Positions 25,991 to 34,664 of a DNA stretch of 64,000 nucleotides are shown here, one piece after another. Under the pieces are notes generated by a model. The model saw nothing but the letters and a program-made list of their open reading frames with translations. It searched no databases and was not told where the DNA came from. Within the stretch, counting starts at the first letter, position 1. Each line of letters starts with the position of its first letter. A program made the translations under genes and the position numbers. The DNA is from Rhodobacteraceae bacterium LNNU 3342 (GTDB taxonomy: Bacteria > Pseudomonadota > Alphaproteobacteria > Rhodobacterales > Rhodobacteraceae). The DNA lies in the NCBI GenBank assembly GCA_008711135.1, contig VUAW01000012.1:27019-91018 (forward strand), written 5' to 3'.

Positions 25991-26659
25991 ATGAACCGTC
26001 CTCTCCAGCCTCTTGCGCGCCGCACCGATGGCGCCGCCACCCGCGCCCAGCTGCTTGAGGCAGCGGGCGCCATCATCGCGGAAAAGGGCGTGGATCGCGC
26101 CACCGGCAAGGAAATCGCTGAAAGAGCGGGTGCCAGCACGAACGCGATCAACTATCATTTCGGAAGTATGGAGGGGCTGCACGCAGCCGTTCTGGCGACG
26201 GCGCATCAAAGCCTTGCCTCGCTTGACGAGCTTCTGATGATCGCCCGAAGCACTGCCGCGCCAGAAGAAAAGCTGCGGCAGATCCTCAAGCTGGTCGTTT
26301 CAGCAGCAATTCTGCCGCAAGAGCGGTCCTGGGCGCTGCCGGTGATTACGCGGGAATTTCTGTCGCCCTCTCCGGCACAGCGGTGTTTGGTCGATCGGGA
26401 TCTGCTGCCCAAGAAGCAGCTTGTCATCAGTGTTCTTGCCCAATTCCTGGGCCGCCCGGTCGACGATCCGCTGGTGGCGCGATGCAGCTTTTCCTTTTTC
26501 GCGCCGGTGATGATGCTGCTTTCGGCAGCCCGTGAAAGCCGGGCCGAGGCCTTCCCATGGATTGGCGAAGGTGAGGCTGCGGTCGAACGGCTGACAGCGC
26601 ATCTTCATACCTTCCTCTTGGGTGGCCTGAAGGCGGCCAAGGCGGAAAGCAAAGGCTGA
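25991..26659 (+). CDS. TetR-family repressor of the RND pump
   Basis: A 222-residue regulator. The amino helix-turn-helix reads AAGAIIAEKGVDRATGKEIA then AERAGASTNAINYHFGSMEG, typical TetR with the YHF motif. The C-terminal part resembles the CecR-like ligand domain (ILPQERSWALPVITREFLSP). It is divergent from the adaptor/RND operon and its start overlaps an operator half-site. The ATG at 25991 is favoured over upstream ATGs inside the palindrome. It most likely represses the pump and itself, released by a pump substrate. Confidence 0.88.
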   Translation: MNRPLQPLARRTDGAATRAQLLEAAGAIIAEKGVDRATGKEIAERAGASTNAINYHFGSMEGLHAAVLATAHQSLASLDELLMIARSTAAPEEKLRQILKLVVSAAILPQERSWALPVITREFLSPSPAQRCLVDRDLLPKKQLVISVLAQFLGRPVDDPLVARCSFSFFAPVMMLLSAARESRAEAFPWIGEGEAAVERLTAHLHTFLLGGLKAAKAESKG

Positions 26660-26682
26660 CGCACACGTGTTTCCAATGAAAA

Positions 26683-26704
26683 GGGCCGCCCGGCGGGGCG
26701 GCCC
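26683..26704 (-). terminator. Terminator between convergent tetR and O-demethylase genes
   Basis: GGGCCGCCC and GGGCGGCCC form a 9-bp perfect stem with a 4-base loop. On the minus strand it is followed by TTTTCATTGG, placing it right for termination of the O-demethylase gene; it may also stop tetR transcription. Confidence 0.7.
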
Positions 26705-26712
26705 AATCATGC

Positions 26713-28119
26713 TCAGGCGGACTTTTTCGTCCGCCAGCTTTCGGCATAGTTTTCCCGCGCCTCGCGGGCGTAAGGGGTAGCAGAAACGCGGACGCGGATT
26801 TCTGCCTGACGGTGCGGCTCGACCGAGGTCTTGCCGCTGCCGCCGTCGGGCTCGCCCCAGATCAGCGTGAGCACGTCACCCTCTTGCACGTCGGCATCGA
26901 CCACCCCGAGCGATAGCATGCAGCGCTCGTTAAAGCTGTAGCCGTTGAACATCGACAGGCCGACCATCTTGTCGCCGTGCATGATCTTGTCAAAGCTTGA
27001 CGAGGCATAGTTCGGCTGCGGGAAGTCGATCCACTTCATGTTCTCTTCGCCGGGGCGGAAGGACGAGGCGATGACCTTGATCACATCCTCGGCGTTCCAC
27101 TCGAACGTCACCTTCTTGCGGCGCGGCTGTTCCTTGATCTTCTCAAGTGCCTCGCGGCCCACGAAGTCATGGTCGAACTTGACGTAGATGCCGTAGCCGA
27201 GTTCGTAGGGGTTGGTGTAGTAGTCGCGGATGTCGTCGGACACAAAGCTGCCGCCGATCGACCCGGTCGCCTCGTAGCTTTGGGGACCCAGCCACTTGCG
27301 GTAATCTTCCAGTTCGGGGCTCGTGTAGATCCCCGGCAGCGGCGACGGGATCCAGCCGGACTCGAGCGTGTTGGTCGAGTAAGCCCGGGCGCCGACTTGG
27401 TGCAGATCAACGCCTGCCTCCTCAGCCGCCCTCAGGATGGCCTCGCGGACCTCGTCCTTTTCCTCGTAGGGACCCCAGATTTCCAGACCGGGCGCACCCG
27501 CCATGCCGTGACGCAGGGCGCGGACCTGACGGCCTGCGATGTTGATCCAGTCAACGTGGAAGAACTTGATGTCGGGGACGGTGCCGCCGTTCAGCTTCTC
27601 GAAAATCTTGGGCGCGTCGGGGCCTTGGATCTGGAAGCGATAATGGATGCGAGTAACCTGCTTGCCGTCGGGGCGGGACGGCGACCGCGGGCTGTGCGTC
27701 AGCTTGACGTCGTGCTTGCCGAGCGAGGCGTTGTAGAGCAGCCAGTTCGACGTCGGCGCGCGGCCCACCGAAAGGAACTTGTCCTCTGCCTCGCGGAACA
27801 TGATGTGGTCGCCGATCACGTGCCCGTCCGGCGAGACCGGAACGAAGTGCTTGGCGCGGTTGGTGCCAAAGTTCGAGAAGCTGTTAATGGCCAGACCCTC
27901 AAGGAATTTTGCCGCGTCTGGGCCCTCGATCACCACCTCGTCCATGTGGTGCGACTGGTCAAACAGCACCGCGGATTCCCGCCAGGCGCGCTGTTCGCTA
28001 CGCCAGTTCGTGAATTCCGGCGCAACGACTGGGTATACATACATCCCGATGCGTGAGTTTCTCAGTAGCTCCACCGGGTTGGTGCGTTGAATAATTTCAT
28101 GAAGATTAGCGTCTGACAT
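26713..28119 (-). CDS. Tetrahydrofolate-dependent aromatic O-demethylase (LigM/DesA type)
   Basis: The 468-residue protein belongs to the GcvT-like aminomethyltransferase fold and matches LigM in length (about 470). Characteristic stretches are ELLRNSRIGMYVYPVVAPEF, LFDQSHHMDEVVIEGPDAAK, INSFSNFGTNRAKHFVPV, RFQIQGPDAPKIFEKLNGG, and HGMAGAPGLEIWGPYE. LigM moves the methyl group of vanillate or 3-O-methylgallate to tetrahydrofolate; DesA does so for syringate. The ATG at 28119 follows GGAGGAG. It is separated from the GntR gene by a TGTATACA palindrome, suggesting direct control. The exact substrate cannot be fixed from sequence. Confidence 0.85.
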   Translation of the reverse strand: MSDANLHEIIQRTNPVELLRNSRIGMYVYPVVAPEFTNWRSEQRAWRESAVLFDQSHHMDEVVIEGPDAAKFLEGLAINSFSNFGTNRAKHFVPVSPDGHVIGDHIMFREAEDKFLSVGRAPTSNWLLYNASLGKHDVKLTHSPRSPSRPDGKQVTRIHYRFQIQGPDAPKIFEKLNGGTVPDIKFFHVDWINIAGRQVRALRHGMAGAPGLEIWGPYEEKDEVREAILRAAEEAGVDLHQVGARAYSTNTLESGWIPSPLPGIYTSPELEDYRKWLGPQSYEATGSIGGSFVSDDIRDYYTNPYELGYGIYVKFDHDFVGREALEKIKEQPRRKKVTFEWNAEDVIKVIASSFRPGEENMKWIDFPQPNYASSSFDKIMHGDKMVGLSMFNGYSFNERCMLSLGVVDADVQEGDVLTLIWGEPDGGSGKTSVEPHRQAEIRVRVSATPYAREARENYAESWRTKKSA

Positions 28120-28148
28120 TCCGACTCCTCCCGTTATGCCCGTCATGG

Positions 28149-28156
28149 TGTATACA
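28149..28156. promoter_or_regulatory. GntR operator candidate before the O-demethylase gene
   Basis: TGTATACA is a perfect 8-bp palindrome within GTGTATACATT, 30 bp before the O-demethylase start. Related sequences lie at 28981-28989 and 29044-29052 next to the other starts controlled from this region. Confidence 0.55.
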
Positions 28157-28202
28157 TTGAGAGCGGGCTGAGCCGGAAAAATCAAGATATTTTCTGTGAA
28201 GA

Positions 28203-28940
28203 TCATCCAACAAGGAAGGACAGCGCCGGCACCTGATGCCGCAAGCTGCGGTCCTGCGAAAGGATGTAGTCCAGGTTTTGACGGGCCAGCCGGGCATGTT
28301 CGCGCATCAGCGCCTCGGCCCGTGCGCCCTCTCGGGCATGGATCGCTTCGGCCACGCGCCGGTGCTGTTCCTGGGCAAGCTGAAGCGAATGGTGGAAGGC
28401 ATCAGGCGCCGCTCGATCCGGCAGGAAGGCAGAGGGTGAGGCGAAGGGAAGGCTGGTGGCGCGCCCGACTTCTTCGCAAATCATCCGGCTCCCGGGAAGG
28501 CGGGCCAGCGCGTCGTGGAACTCGGCATTCAGCTCTGAATAGCGTTCGAAATCGAGATCCTCACCGGCAGCGCCGGGAAAACATGAATCCAGTCGCGCCA
28601 CGATGTCAAAGAACGCGTCCATACGCTCGGGCGGCACTCCTCGTTCAGCCGCAAGCCGCGCTGCGGTGCCCTCCAGAATCCCGCGAAGCTCGATCGCGTC
28701 GATTACGTCGGCTGCCGTAAAGCTGCGCACCGCAAAGCCGCCGCTGGAGACGCGCTCCAGAAGCCCCTCCTCAGCCAGACGCGACATCGCCTCGCGGACC
28801 GGGGTTCGGGAAACCTCAAGCTGCTCGGCCAGGTGAACCTCAAGCAGGCGGGTGCCACCGGGCAGTTCCCCGCTCAGGATGCGTTTGCGCAATTCACTCA
28901 GCGCGCGCCGGGTATGAGTGTTGGCCCCATCTGTCTTCAT
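28203..28940 (-). CDS. GntR-family (FCD subgroup) transcriptional regulator
   Basis: A 245-residue protein with the amino winged helix (RALSELRKRILSGELPGGTR, LAEQLEVSRTPVREAMSRLA) and an FCD effector domain. The domain contains the metal-binding pattern Asp/His in RYSELNAEFHDAL and later EQHRRVAEAIHAREGARAEA. The ATG at 28940 follows GGTGGGGA. It stands between the O-demethylase and the dioxygenase operon, and TGTATNCAT sites flank it on both sides. It probably responds to an aromatic acid or ring-cleavage intermediate. Confidence 0.9.
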   Translation of the reverse strand: MKTDGANTHTRRALSELRKRILSGELPGGTRLLEVHLAEQLEVSRTPVREAMSRLAEEGLLERVSSGGFAVRSFTAADVIDAIELRGILEGTAARLAAERGVPPERMDAFFDIVARLDSCFPGAAGEDLDFERYSELNAEFHDALARLPGSRMICEEVGRATSLPFASPSAFLPDRAAPDAFHHSLQLAQEQHRRVAEAIHAREGARAEALMREHARLARQNLDYILSQDRSLRHQVPALSFLVG

Positions 28941-28980
28941 GTTCCCCACCTTGCCTTGGAAATACCCGCGTCGGGTATCG

Positions 28981-28989
28981 TGTATGCAT
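28981..28989. promoter_or_regulatory. GntR operator candidate before the regulator gene
   Basis: TGTATGCAT, centred on the palindrome ATGCAT within CGTGTATGCATAACACG. It lies about 40 bp before the GntR gene start, suggesting autoregulation. Confidence 0.45.
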
Positions 28990-29043
28990 AACACGGCAAA
29001 AATCGCTTGATAAAGGCGCTACCCCACGTTAGCCCTAGAAAAA

Positions 29044-29052
29044 TGTATTCAT
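29044..29052. promoter_or_regulatory. GntR operator candidate before the hydrolase/dioxygenase operon
   Basis: TGTATTCAT, a near match to the TGTATACA and TGTATGCA sites nearby, 26 bp before the start of the alpha/beta hydrolase gene. Confidence 0.4.
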
Positions 29053-29078
29053 CGCGGTGAGGGAGGAGCCTAGCCTGC

Positions 29079-29780
29079 ATGACAACAGCCATCCTGATTC
29101 CGGGGCTGATCTCTGACGCGCGCGTCTGGCGTCCAGTGGCTGCAGTTCTGGACTCCCACGTGCTCGTCCATCATGCCGATCTGACGCAGATGACCGGCAT
29201 CACGCAAGCGGCCGAGGAGCTTCAGGCCAAGGTCGAAGGTCCGCTCTTGCTCGCCGGTCATTCTATGGGCGGCCGGATCGCGCTGGAAATGGCGCGGCTC
29301 GCCCCCGACCGGGTTCAGGGCATGATCCTGGCCAACACCGGCCACGGCCCCCGGCGCGAGGGGGAGGAGGTCAAGCGTCAGCAAATGATCGACCTCGGCT
29401 ACCGCAGTATGGAGGAGTTGGTCGATACCTGGCTGCCCCCGATGGTGGATGTGGCGCGGCAGGACGATGCCGAATTGATGGCGGACCTGCGGGAAATGGC
29501 GCTCCTGGCCGATGCCGAGCAGCACGAACGGCAAATCCGAGCGTTGATGGATCGGCCCAATGCCTCGGCCTATCTGGACGCAATTAAATGCCCGGTGCTG
29601 CTGATCGTAGGCCGCCAGGATAGATGGAGCCCGATCGCCCAGCACGAAGAGATCGCCGCCGCGGTGGCGGACGCGGAACTTGCCATTATTGAACATGCCG
29701 GTCACTTCGCGCCCGTGGAACGCCCAGAGGATGTGGTGTCGGTTGCGCGGGACTGGCTCAGCAGGAAGGTGCTCTCATGA
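29079..29780 (+). CDS. Alpha/beta hydrolase of the aromatic operon
   Basis: A 233-residue alpha/beta hydrolase with nucleophile elbow GHSMGG (Ser62), a likely acid in GRQDRWSP and a catalytic His in EHAGHFAPVERPEDV. It has no signal peptide. It is the first gene of the operon with the LigA and LigB subunits (ATGA overlap with ligA). Sphingomonad syringate catabolism requires a methylesterase for the ring-cleavage product of 3-O-methylgallate, and this gene may supply such a step. That link is inference; it could also be a C-C bond or lactone hydrolase. Confidence 0.8.
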   Translation: MTTAILIPGLISDARVWRPVAAVLDSHVLVHHADLTQMTGITQAAEELQAKVEGPLLLAGHSMGGRIALEMARLAPDRVQGMILANTGHGPRREGEEVKRQQMIDLGYRSMEELVDTWLPPMVDVARQDDAELMADLREMALLADAEQHERQIRALMDRPNASAYLDAIKCPVLLIVGRQDRWSPIAQHEEIAAAVADAELAIIEHAGHFAPVERPEDVVSVARDWLSRKVLS

Positions 29781-30118
29781 CTGACTCCTCTCGCATTCCC
29801 GATACGCCGCTATTCGACCGTGCGGGTTCCATCCGGGGCTACAAGCTCAACAAGATGGCAATGGCCCTAGGTGATCCTGCCAACCGTGATGCTTTCCGTG
29901 AGAATGAAGAAGCGTTCCTCGACCGCTTCGGCTTGTCGGCCGAGGAGAAGGCAGCCGTCATGTCGCGGGACTGGCACGAAATGGTGCGCCTGGGCGGCAA
30001 CCTGTTCTTCATCCTGAAGATCTCTGCCGTCGATCCGGTGCCGATCACCCAGATCGGCGCGGCACAGGCGGGAATGGATCACGCGGAATTTCTTGCGCAG
30101 CGGCTTGGAAAGGTCTGA
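29777..30118 (+). CDS. ligA: Extradiol ring-cleavage dioxygenase small subunit (LigA type)
   Basis: A 113-residue protein with the LigA helical fold: YKLNKMAMALGDPANRDAF, LDRFGLSAEEKAAVMSRDWH and MVRLGGNLFFILKISAVD. In LigAB this small subunit covers the active site of the large one. It overlaps the hydrolase gene by ATGA and lies 2 bp before ligB. Length and partner match protocatechuate 4,5-dioxygenase alpha. Confidence 0.9.
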   Translation: MTDSSRIPDTPLFDRAGSIRGYKLNKMAMALGDPANRDAFRENEEAFLDRFGLSAEEKAAVMSRDWHEMVRLGGNLFFILKISAVDPVPITQIGAAQAGMDHAEFLAQRLGKV

Positions 30119-30120
30119 TC

Positions 30121-30963
30121 ATGGCGACAATCATTGGCGGGCTGGGTACCAGCCATGTTCCTTCCATCGGCGTGGCATTGGACCGTGGTCTGCGCGACAC
30201 CCCGGACTGGAAGCCGTTCTTTGACGGCTATGAGGTTGGGAAGGAGTGGATGCGCGAAGCGAAACCGGATGTGGCGGTGGTGATCTTCAATGACCACGGC
30301 AACAGCTTCTTCCTTGACCGTGTTCCGACCTTCGCGGTCGGCGTCGCCGAAACCTACAAGCCGGTGGATGAAGGCTGGGGTCCCCGTGCCATCGCGCCGT
30401 TCGAAGGCGCGGTGGACCTGTCTTGGCATTTGGTCGACAAGCTGGTCGAACGGCACTTCGACCCGCTCGTGTGCCGGGAGATTGACGTGGATCACGGGCT
30501 TCAGGTCCCAATGGAACTGTTCTTTGGTCGGCCCGAAGCTTGGCCGGTCAAGGTGGTCCCGATCTGGGTCAACACCATCCAGTACCCGATCCCCACTCCG
30601 CAACGCTGCTGGGACATGGGCCGCGTCCTGCGCGAGACGATCGAAAGCTTCCCCGGCGATGAACGCGTCGTGATCCTTGGTACTGGCGGCCTGTCCCACC
30701 AGCTTCAGGGTGCGCGCGCGGGCTTCATCAACCGCGAGGCTGACATGGCCTGGCTCGACGGAATCGCGAACGACCCTGAACACTACCGCAACATGACGCG
30801 AGAGGACTACGTCGAACAGTTCGGTTCAGAAGGCGCGGAACTCATCATGTGGCTGGTGATGCGCGGCGCGATGGACCCCAAGGTCAAGCTGATCCACAAA
30901 CATTATCACGCCCCCGCTTCGATGACCGGCGCAGGGATGGTGGTTCTGGAAAACGAAGGCTGA
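30121..30963 (+). CDS. ligB: Extradiol dioxygenase catalytic subunit (protocatechuate/gallate 4,5-cleavage, LigB type)
   Basis: The 280-residue class III extradiol dioxygenase shows the iron ligands expected from LigB: His12 (GTSHVPS), His59 (FNDHGNSF) and Glu240 in the SEGAELIMW region. The catalytic His193 lies in GGLSHQLQG. Long stretches such as AETYKPVDEGWGPR and VDHGLQVPMELFFG parallel LigB closely. It opens the ring of protocatechuate or gallate between C4 and C5 with O2. The lower-pathway genes start at 4-oxalomesaconate, the product from gallate, and the ligC/ligI genes for protocatechuate are not nearby. Confidence 0.92.
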   Translation: MATIIGGLGTSHVPSIGVALDRGLRDTPDWKPFFDGYEVGKEWMREAKPDVAVVIFNDHGNSFFLDRVPTFAVGVAETYKPVDEGWGPRAIAPFEGAVDLSWHLVDKLVERHFDPLVCREIDVDHGLQVPMELFFGRPEAWPVKVVPIWVNTIQYPIPTPQRCWDMGRVLRETIESFPGDERVVILGTGGLSHQLQGARAGFINREADMAWLDGIANDPEHYRNMTREDYVEQFGSEGAELIMWLVMRGAMDPKVKLIHKHYHAPASMTGAGMVVLENEG

Positions 30964-30967
30964 AGCG

Positions 30968-31291
30968 ATGTTCGTACTAATGCGCTGCCTTCATCACCCG
31001 GGCCAGGATGCGGCCCGGGATGAACACCGTCCCGCCCACCGGGCCTGGGTTCAATCCGGGGGCGGGGGGAAGGTCTCCGTTCTCATCGGCTCGGCGCTTC
31101 TGGGTGAGGATGGCGCCTCGGCCGGCAACTTTGGTATTCTGGAGGCGCCGGACATGGCCGCCGCGCGTGCCTTTGCCGAAGGGGACCCCTTCAACGCGGC
31201 AGGCATCGTGGCATCTATCGAGCTGACGCCCCTTCCCGACGCGTTTCAGGCGGACCGGATCGCCAACCCGATGAGCCCGCGGCTCGGTTAA
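30968..31291 (+). CDS. YciI-like small protein of the dioxygenase operon
   Basis: A 107-residue protein that resembles the YciI/dimeric ferredoxin-like fold: an amino strand with His-His (MRCLHHPGQ), a middle strand (VLIGSALLGEDG), then DMAAARAFAEGDPFNAAGIV, whose GDPF is a YciI hallmark. It follows ligB by 4 bp. YciI-like proteins accompany aromatic degradation operons as possible isomerases or lactone-handling enzymes. Its stop codon overlaps the stop of the opposing dehydrogenase gene. Confidence 0.7.
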   Translation: MFVLMRCLHHPGQDAARDEHRPAHRAWVQSGGGGKVSVLIGSALLGEDGASAGNFGILEAPDMAAARAFAEGDPFNAAGIVASIELTPLPDAFQADRIANPMSPRLG

Positions 31292-32151
31292 GCCTCCTGC
31301 CCCGTCCGTGCAGCCAGCGCCTGCGTGATCGTCACGTCCAGGGCATCGGCGGCGCGGACACCACAACCGCCCATCCGATCCTGAACTGCCGCAATTTCAT
31401 CCGCCAGCGCCCCGTGCAGACCAAGCGCCCGCAATGTTTCCGCACTCTCCCGCATCTCGGCGGCGCGGCGCTTGCCGTGGCGCAGGGTCCTTTCGAACTG
31501 GTACTGAGCAAAGTCGGGCCAGCCAAGACCGGGGAAGCTTCCGGAAAGCGATGTCATGATCTCGTCCCGGCAGCCAGACGCCTCGGCCGCCAGCAGGCAT
31601 TCCACTGTAATCGCCTCCAAGCCCTTGACGAACAACGACCGGACCATCTTGATCGCCGTCGCCGCCCCGGGGACTGCGCCCGCTACGTTGAAGTTGAAGT
31701 CGAGCTGGGCCAACTCCTTGAGCAAGTCAGGCACATCGCCCGCTACCAGGACTGGCGTCCGGTGCCCACGTGGATGCACGGGCGCCATTACCGCCATATC
31801 GACGTAGAAGGCGCCTGCCTGTGCCACCAGATCCGCGCTTTCGCGTTTGCGCCCCGGCGAGACCGAATTGATGTCGATCACCACCTGACCCTGCCGCAGA
31901 TGCGGCCTTTGTACGTGCAACGCCTGAAGGCTCTGATCTGCTGTCACGGCGCTGATCAGCCAGTGGCAGTCGGCCAGAACTTCGTGATCGCCCGCTGCGA
32001 CACCACGGATGCGCATCGCTTCGGCCATATCGCTGTTGGCGTCTGCCAACAACCGGTCGTGCGCGGCGAAGGACAGGCTGGCGTCCTGCGCGGCGAGGCT
32101 GTCGCAAAAGGCTCGGGCGGCCTCTCCGAAACCAAGAAAACCGATCTTCAT
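31288..32151 (-). CDS. 6-phosphogluconate dehydrogenase-like NAD(P) oxidoreductase (DUF1932 C-terminal domain)
   Basis: The 287-residue protein starts MKIGFLGFGEAARAFCDSL, a Rossmann site, after GGAGAT. It shows the beta-hydroxyacid dehydrogenase patterns DINSVSPGRK, DMAVMAPVHPRG and KMVRSLFVKGLEAITVE, the last containing the conserved Lys. The C-terminal helical domain matches DUF1932. It ends the long minus operon after the oxalomesaconate genes. Its reaction is not established; it might oxidise the 4-carboxy-2-hydroxymuconate semialdehyde in place of the missing LigC or act on a side product. Confidence 0.8.
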   Translation of the reverse strand: MKIGFLGFGEAARAFCDSLAAQDASLSFAAHDRLLADANSDMAEAMRIRGVAAGDHEVLADCHWLISAVTADQSLQALHVQRPHLRQGQVVIDINSVSPGRKRESADLVAQAGAFYVDMAVMAPVHPRGHRTPVLVAGDVPDLLKELAQLDFNFNVAGAVPGAATAIKMVRSLFVKGLEAITVECLLAAEASGCRDEIMTSLSGSFPGLGWPDFAQYQFERTLRHGKRRAAEMRESAETLRALGLHGALADEIAAVQDRMGGCGVRAADALDVTITQALAARTGQEA

Positions 32152-32170
32152 GTTCAGATCTCCGCAAATA

Positions 32171-33214
32171 TCATGTGTAGACGACACCATCGAAAAGCTT
32201 GCGCGCCGTGCGCAGGACCGCCGCCCGCGTCACCTGCCCGTCGCGGATCGTGGCGACGACGCTCATCTCTCCAGTTGGATGCTCAACTGAAAGCAGTTTC
32301 TCATCCCCGTCTGGCACTGCCGCGAGTTCCGCGGCAGGCCCGTGGGGAAGCAGGCAGGCGGTGGCGACGCTGACGGCGCCCAGCACGCCAATCGCCTTGT
32401 GACAGCGGTGCGGGATGAACGTCCGCGTCATGATCGCCCCGCCACGTTCTGCCGCCGATACCAGCGTCATCTTGGGGACTGACTTCTCACGCACATTGCC
32501 CAGGTTCATCATCGGGCCCGCCCGAAGGCGGATCGCCTCCACCCGTGCGCGCAGGTCGGCATTCGCCTCCAGTTCCTCGGGCGGTTCTTGGCCCGTGACG
32601 CCCAGATCGGCCGCAGCCATGACCACGCATGGCATCCCATTGTCGATCAGCGTACAGGGAACACCCTCGATCACATCTACCGCCCGCCCCGTCGGCAGCA
32701 GCGCCCCACAGGATGAGCCTGCCGTATCAGCAAAGACAATGGGCACTGGCGCGGCCGTTCCCGGCACGCCGTCGATGCGTGCGTCCCCTGAATAGGTGAC
32801 GGTGCCACCGGGGGTTTCGACTGTGGCTATGGCTATCTGGCCGGTGTTCTCCATGAAGATACGTACGTCAGTCCGCCCTTCTTGAGCCGGGGCCAGCCCC
32901 CGCTCGATCGCGAAGGGGCCAACGCCGGCCAGGATATTGCCGCAATTCTGCGCGTCAGTCACCACCGCCTGGTCGACGAAGACCTGCAGGAACAGGTAAT
33001 CGACATCCGCGTCGGGCCGCTGCGACTTCCGAACCACCGCCACCTTGGAGGTGAGGGGGTCCGCCCCGCCCATCCCGTCGATCTGCCGCGGGTCAGGTGA
33101 GCCCATGATCCGCAGCAGGAAGGCATCCCGGTCGGCGGGCAGGTCGTCTGCAAGGAAGTAGCCCCCTTTGGAGGTCCCGCCCCGCATCCACATGGCCCGC
33201 ACGCCGTCAGACAT
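32171..33214 (-). CDS. galD: 4-oxalomesaconate tautomerase (GalD/LigU, PrpF family)
   Basis: A 347-residue PrpF-family isomerase. The start [20 protein letters not shown] is the family signature, followed by [37 protein letters not shown] (the Cys is the usual catalytic residue) and [11 protein letters not shown] with a second Cys. GalD/LigU interconverts keto and enol tautomers of 4-oxalomesaconate. Its start overlaps the end of the aldolase gene by 8 bp, and hydratase, aldolase and tautomerase are consecutive, which supports this rather than methylaconitate isomerase. Confidence 0.88.
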   Translation of the reverse strand: MSDGVRAMWMRGGTSKGGYFLADDLPADRDAFLLRIMGSPDPRQIDGMGGADPLTSKVAVVRKSQRPDADVDYLFLQVFVDQAVVTDAQNCGNILAGVGPFAIERGLAPAQEGRTDVRIFMENTGQIAIATVETPGGTVTYSGDARIDGVPGTAAPVPIVFADTAGSSCGALLPTGRAVDVIEGVPCTLIDNGMPCVVMAAADLGVTGQEPPEELEANADLRARVEAIRLRAGPMMNLGNVREKSVPKMTLVSAAERGGAIMTRTFIPHRCHKAIGVLGAVSVATACLLPHGPAAELAAVPDGDEKLLSVEHPTGEMSVVATIRDGQVTRAAVLRTARKLFDGVVYT

Positions 33215-33878
33215 ACTTCAGGCCCTTCTCCGCAAGCCGTTCGCGCATCTTGTAGATGTCGAGTCCAAGTTCACCGGCCGCCAGACGGTCACGCTTCTCC
33301 CCCTCGGCAGCGACGCGGACCCGCGCTTTCTCCAGTACAGTCTCGGCATTCTCGCGCGGAATGACGCAGACACCATCATCATCGGCCACGATCACATCCC
33401 CCGGCCGGACATATGCCCCGGCACAGACCACCGGGATGTTAACCGAGCCAAGCGTCTCTTTCACCGTGCCCTGGGCGTGGATGGCGCTGGACCAGACAAG
33501 AAAGCCCATCCGCCGCAGATCTGCCGTGTCGCGGACGCCGGCGTCGATGATCAGCGCCCCACACCCCCGCGCCATGGCCGAGGTCGCCAGCAGGTCACCG
33601 AAGTACCCGTCCGTGCATGTCGAGGTCGGAGCGAGCACGAGGATGTCGCCTTCGCGAAGCTGCTCGATCGCCACATGCAGCATCCAGTTGTCGCCTGGCG
33701 GGGCGGAAATTGTGACGGCGCTCCCGGCGATGGTGCGGTCCATCTGGATCGGCCGCATCGCCGGACCCATGAGACCCGTCCGTCCCTGCGCCTCATGCAC
33801 CGTCGCCACACCGCATTCGCCGAGCGCGCGGATTACATCGGCATCGGCACGTTCGATGTTCTGAACCACCACCCCCAT
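33207..33878 (-). CDS. galC: 4-carboxy-4-hydroxy-2-oxoadipate aldolase/oxaloacetate decarboxylase (GalC/LigK)
   Basis: A 223-residue RraA-fold protein with [20 protein letters not shown], the substrate loop [51 protein letters not shown] and [21 protein letters not shown]. The Arg-Asp pair in AGVRD and the following Asp coordinate metal in this family. It splits 4-carboxy-4-hydroxy-2-oxoadipate into pyruvate and oxaloacetate, the last step of gallate and protocatechuate 4,5-cleavage. The start overlaps the hydratase stop (TGATG). Confidence 0.92.
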   Translation of the reverse strand: MGVVVQNIERADADVIRALGECGVATVHEAQGRTGLMGPAMRPIQMDRTIAGSAVTISAPPGDNWMLHVAIEQLREGDILVLAPTSTCTDGYFGDLLATSAMARGCGALIIDAGVRDTADLRRMGFLVWSSAIHAQGTVKETLGSVNIPVVCAGAYVRPGDVIVADDDGVCVIPRENAETVLEKARVRVAAEGEKRDRLAAGELGLDIYKMRERLAEKGLKYV

Positions 33879-34606
33879 CAGAGTTCATCCACTGTGCGCG
33901 GGAAGATCGACTGGAAGCCCTCAGCATGGGTGGCCTTGCGCCCGCCCGACTGGCCGCCGGAGTTCCGCATGAAGTGGTTGCCGCGGTTCTCGCCGACGTT
34001 TTCATAGTAGTGCCAGAGGTGCTCCTGCCCCTCCATGCACTGGATCGCCTTCCACTTCTTTTCCCAGACCGGAGAGATGTCGAGGAAGACGTCCGGCTTC
34101 CATTTCATCTGCTCGGTCTGGTGCGGCTCGAACAGGTAAAGCTGCGGCGCGCCGAGGACCTTTTCCCCCGGATTGTGGCCCCAGGCCTGCGCGATCATCC
34201 GCGCCTCAAGCGCGACCGTCGTCGCATACATGTGGTCGGTGTTATAGGGGTCCCACTGCGAATGCGACAGCATGAAGGCGGGCTGCACCTTGCGGATCAC
34301 GTCGACCAGCCGGTACTTCGCCTCGCGGTCAAGTTCCAGCGGGTAGTCGCCGCAGTCAAAGAACTGGATATCATGCACACCGAGCGCCTGGGCCGCGTTC
34401 TCTGCCTCGGTCCGGCGGGCGGCTTTGACCTTTTCCAGCGTCATGCCTTCCTGCTTCCAGAGCTTGGCGCTTTCGCCGCGCTCGCCATAGGACAGGCAGA
34501 CGACTGTTACCTCATAGCCCTTTTCCTGATGCAGCGCGATCGCGCCGCCGCAGCGCCAGACAAAATCGGCGGAATGGGCGCTGATCACCAGTGCAGTCTT
34601 TGTCAT
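33878..34606 (-). CDS. galB: 4-oxalomesaconate hydratase (GalB, PIG-L-type fold)
   Basis: A 242-residue PIG-L/LmbE-like protein. The amino motif [19 protein letters not shown] corresponds to the zinc-binding AHxDD region, followed by [31 protein letters not shown] and [20 protein letters not shown]. GalB adds water to 4-oxalomesaconate, forming 4-carboxy-4-hydroxy-2-oxoadipate. This type is unrelated to the amidohydrolase LigJ that does the same step in sphingomonads. It is flanked by the TRAP permease and the aldolase in one operon. Confidence 0.88.
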   Translation of the reverse strand: MTKTALVISAHSADFVWRCGGAIALHQEKGYEVTVVCLSYGERGESAKLWKQEGMTLEKVKAARRTEAENAAQALGVHDIQFFDCGDYPLELDREAKYRLVDVIRKVQPAFMLSHSQWDPYNTDHMYATTVALEARMIAQAWGHNPGEKVLGAPQLYLFEPHQTEQMKWKPDVFLDISPVWEKKWKAIQCMEGQEHLWHYYENVGENRGNHFMRNSGGQSGGRKATHAEGFQSIFPRTVDEL

Positions 34607-34664
34607 TGTCTTGCTCCTTTGCCGCTAGGGCGGCGTTTCGTACGCAGGTCCGGCATTTCCAGGC

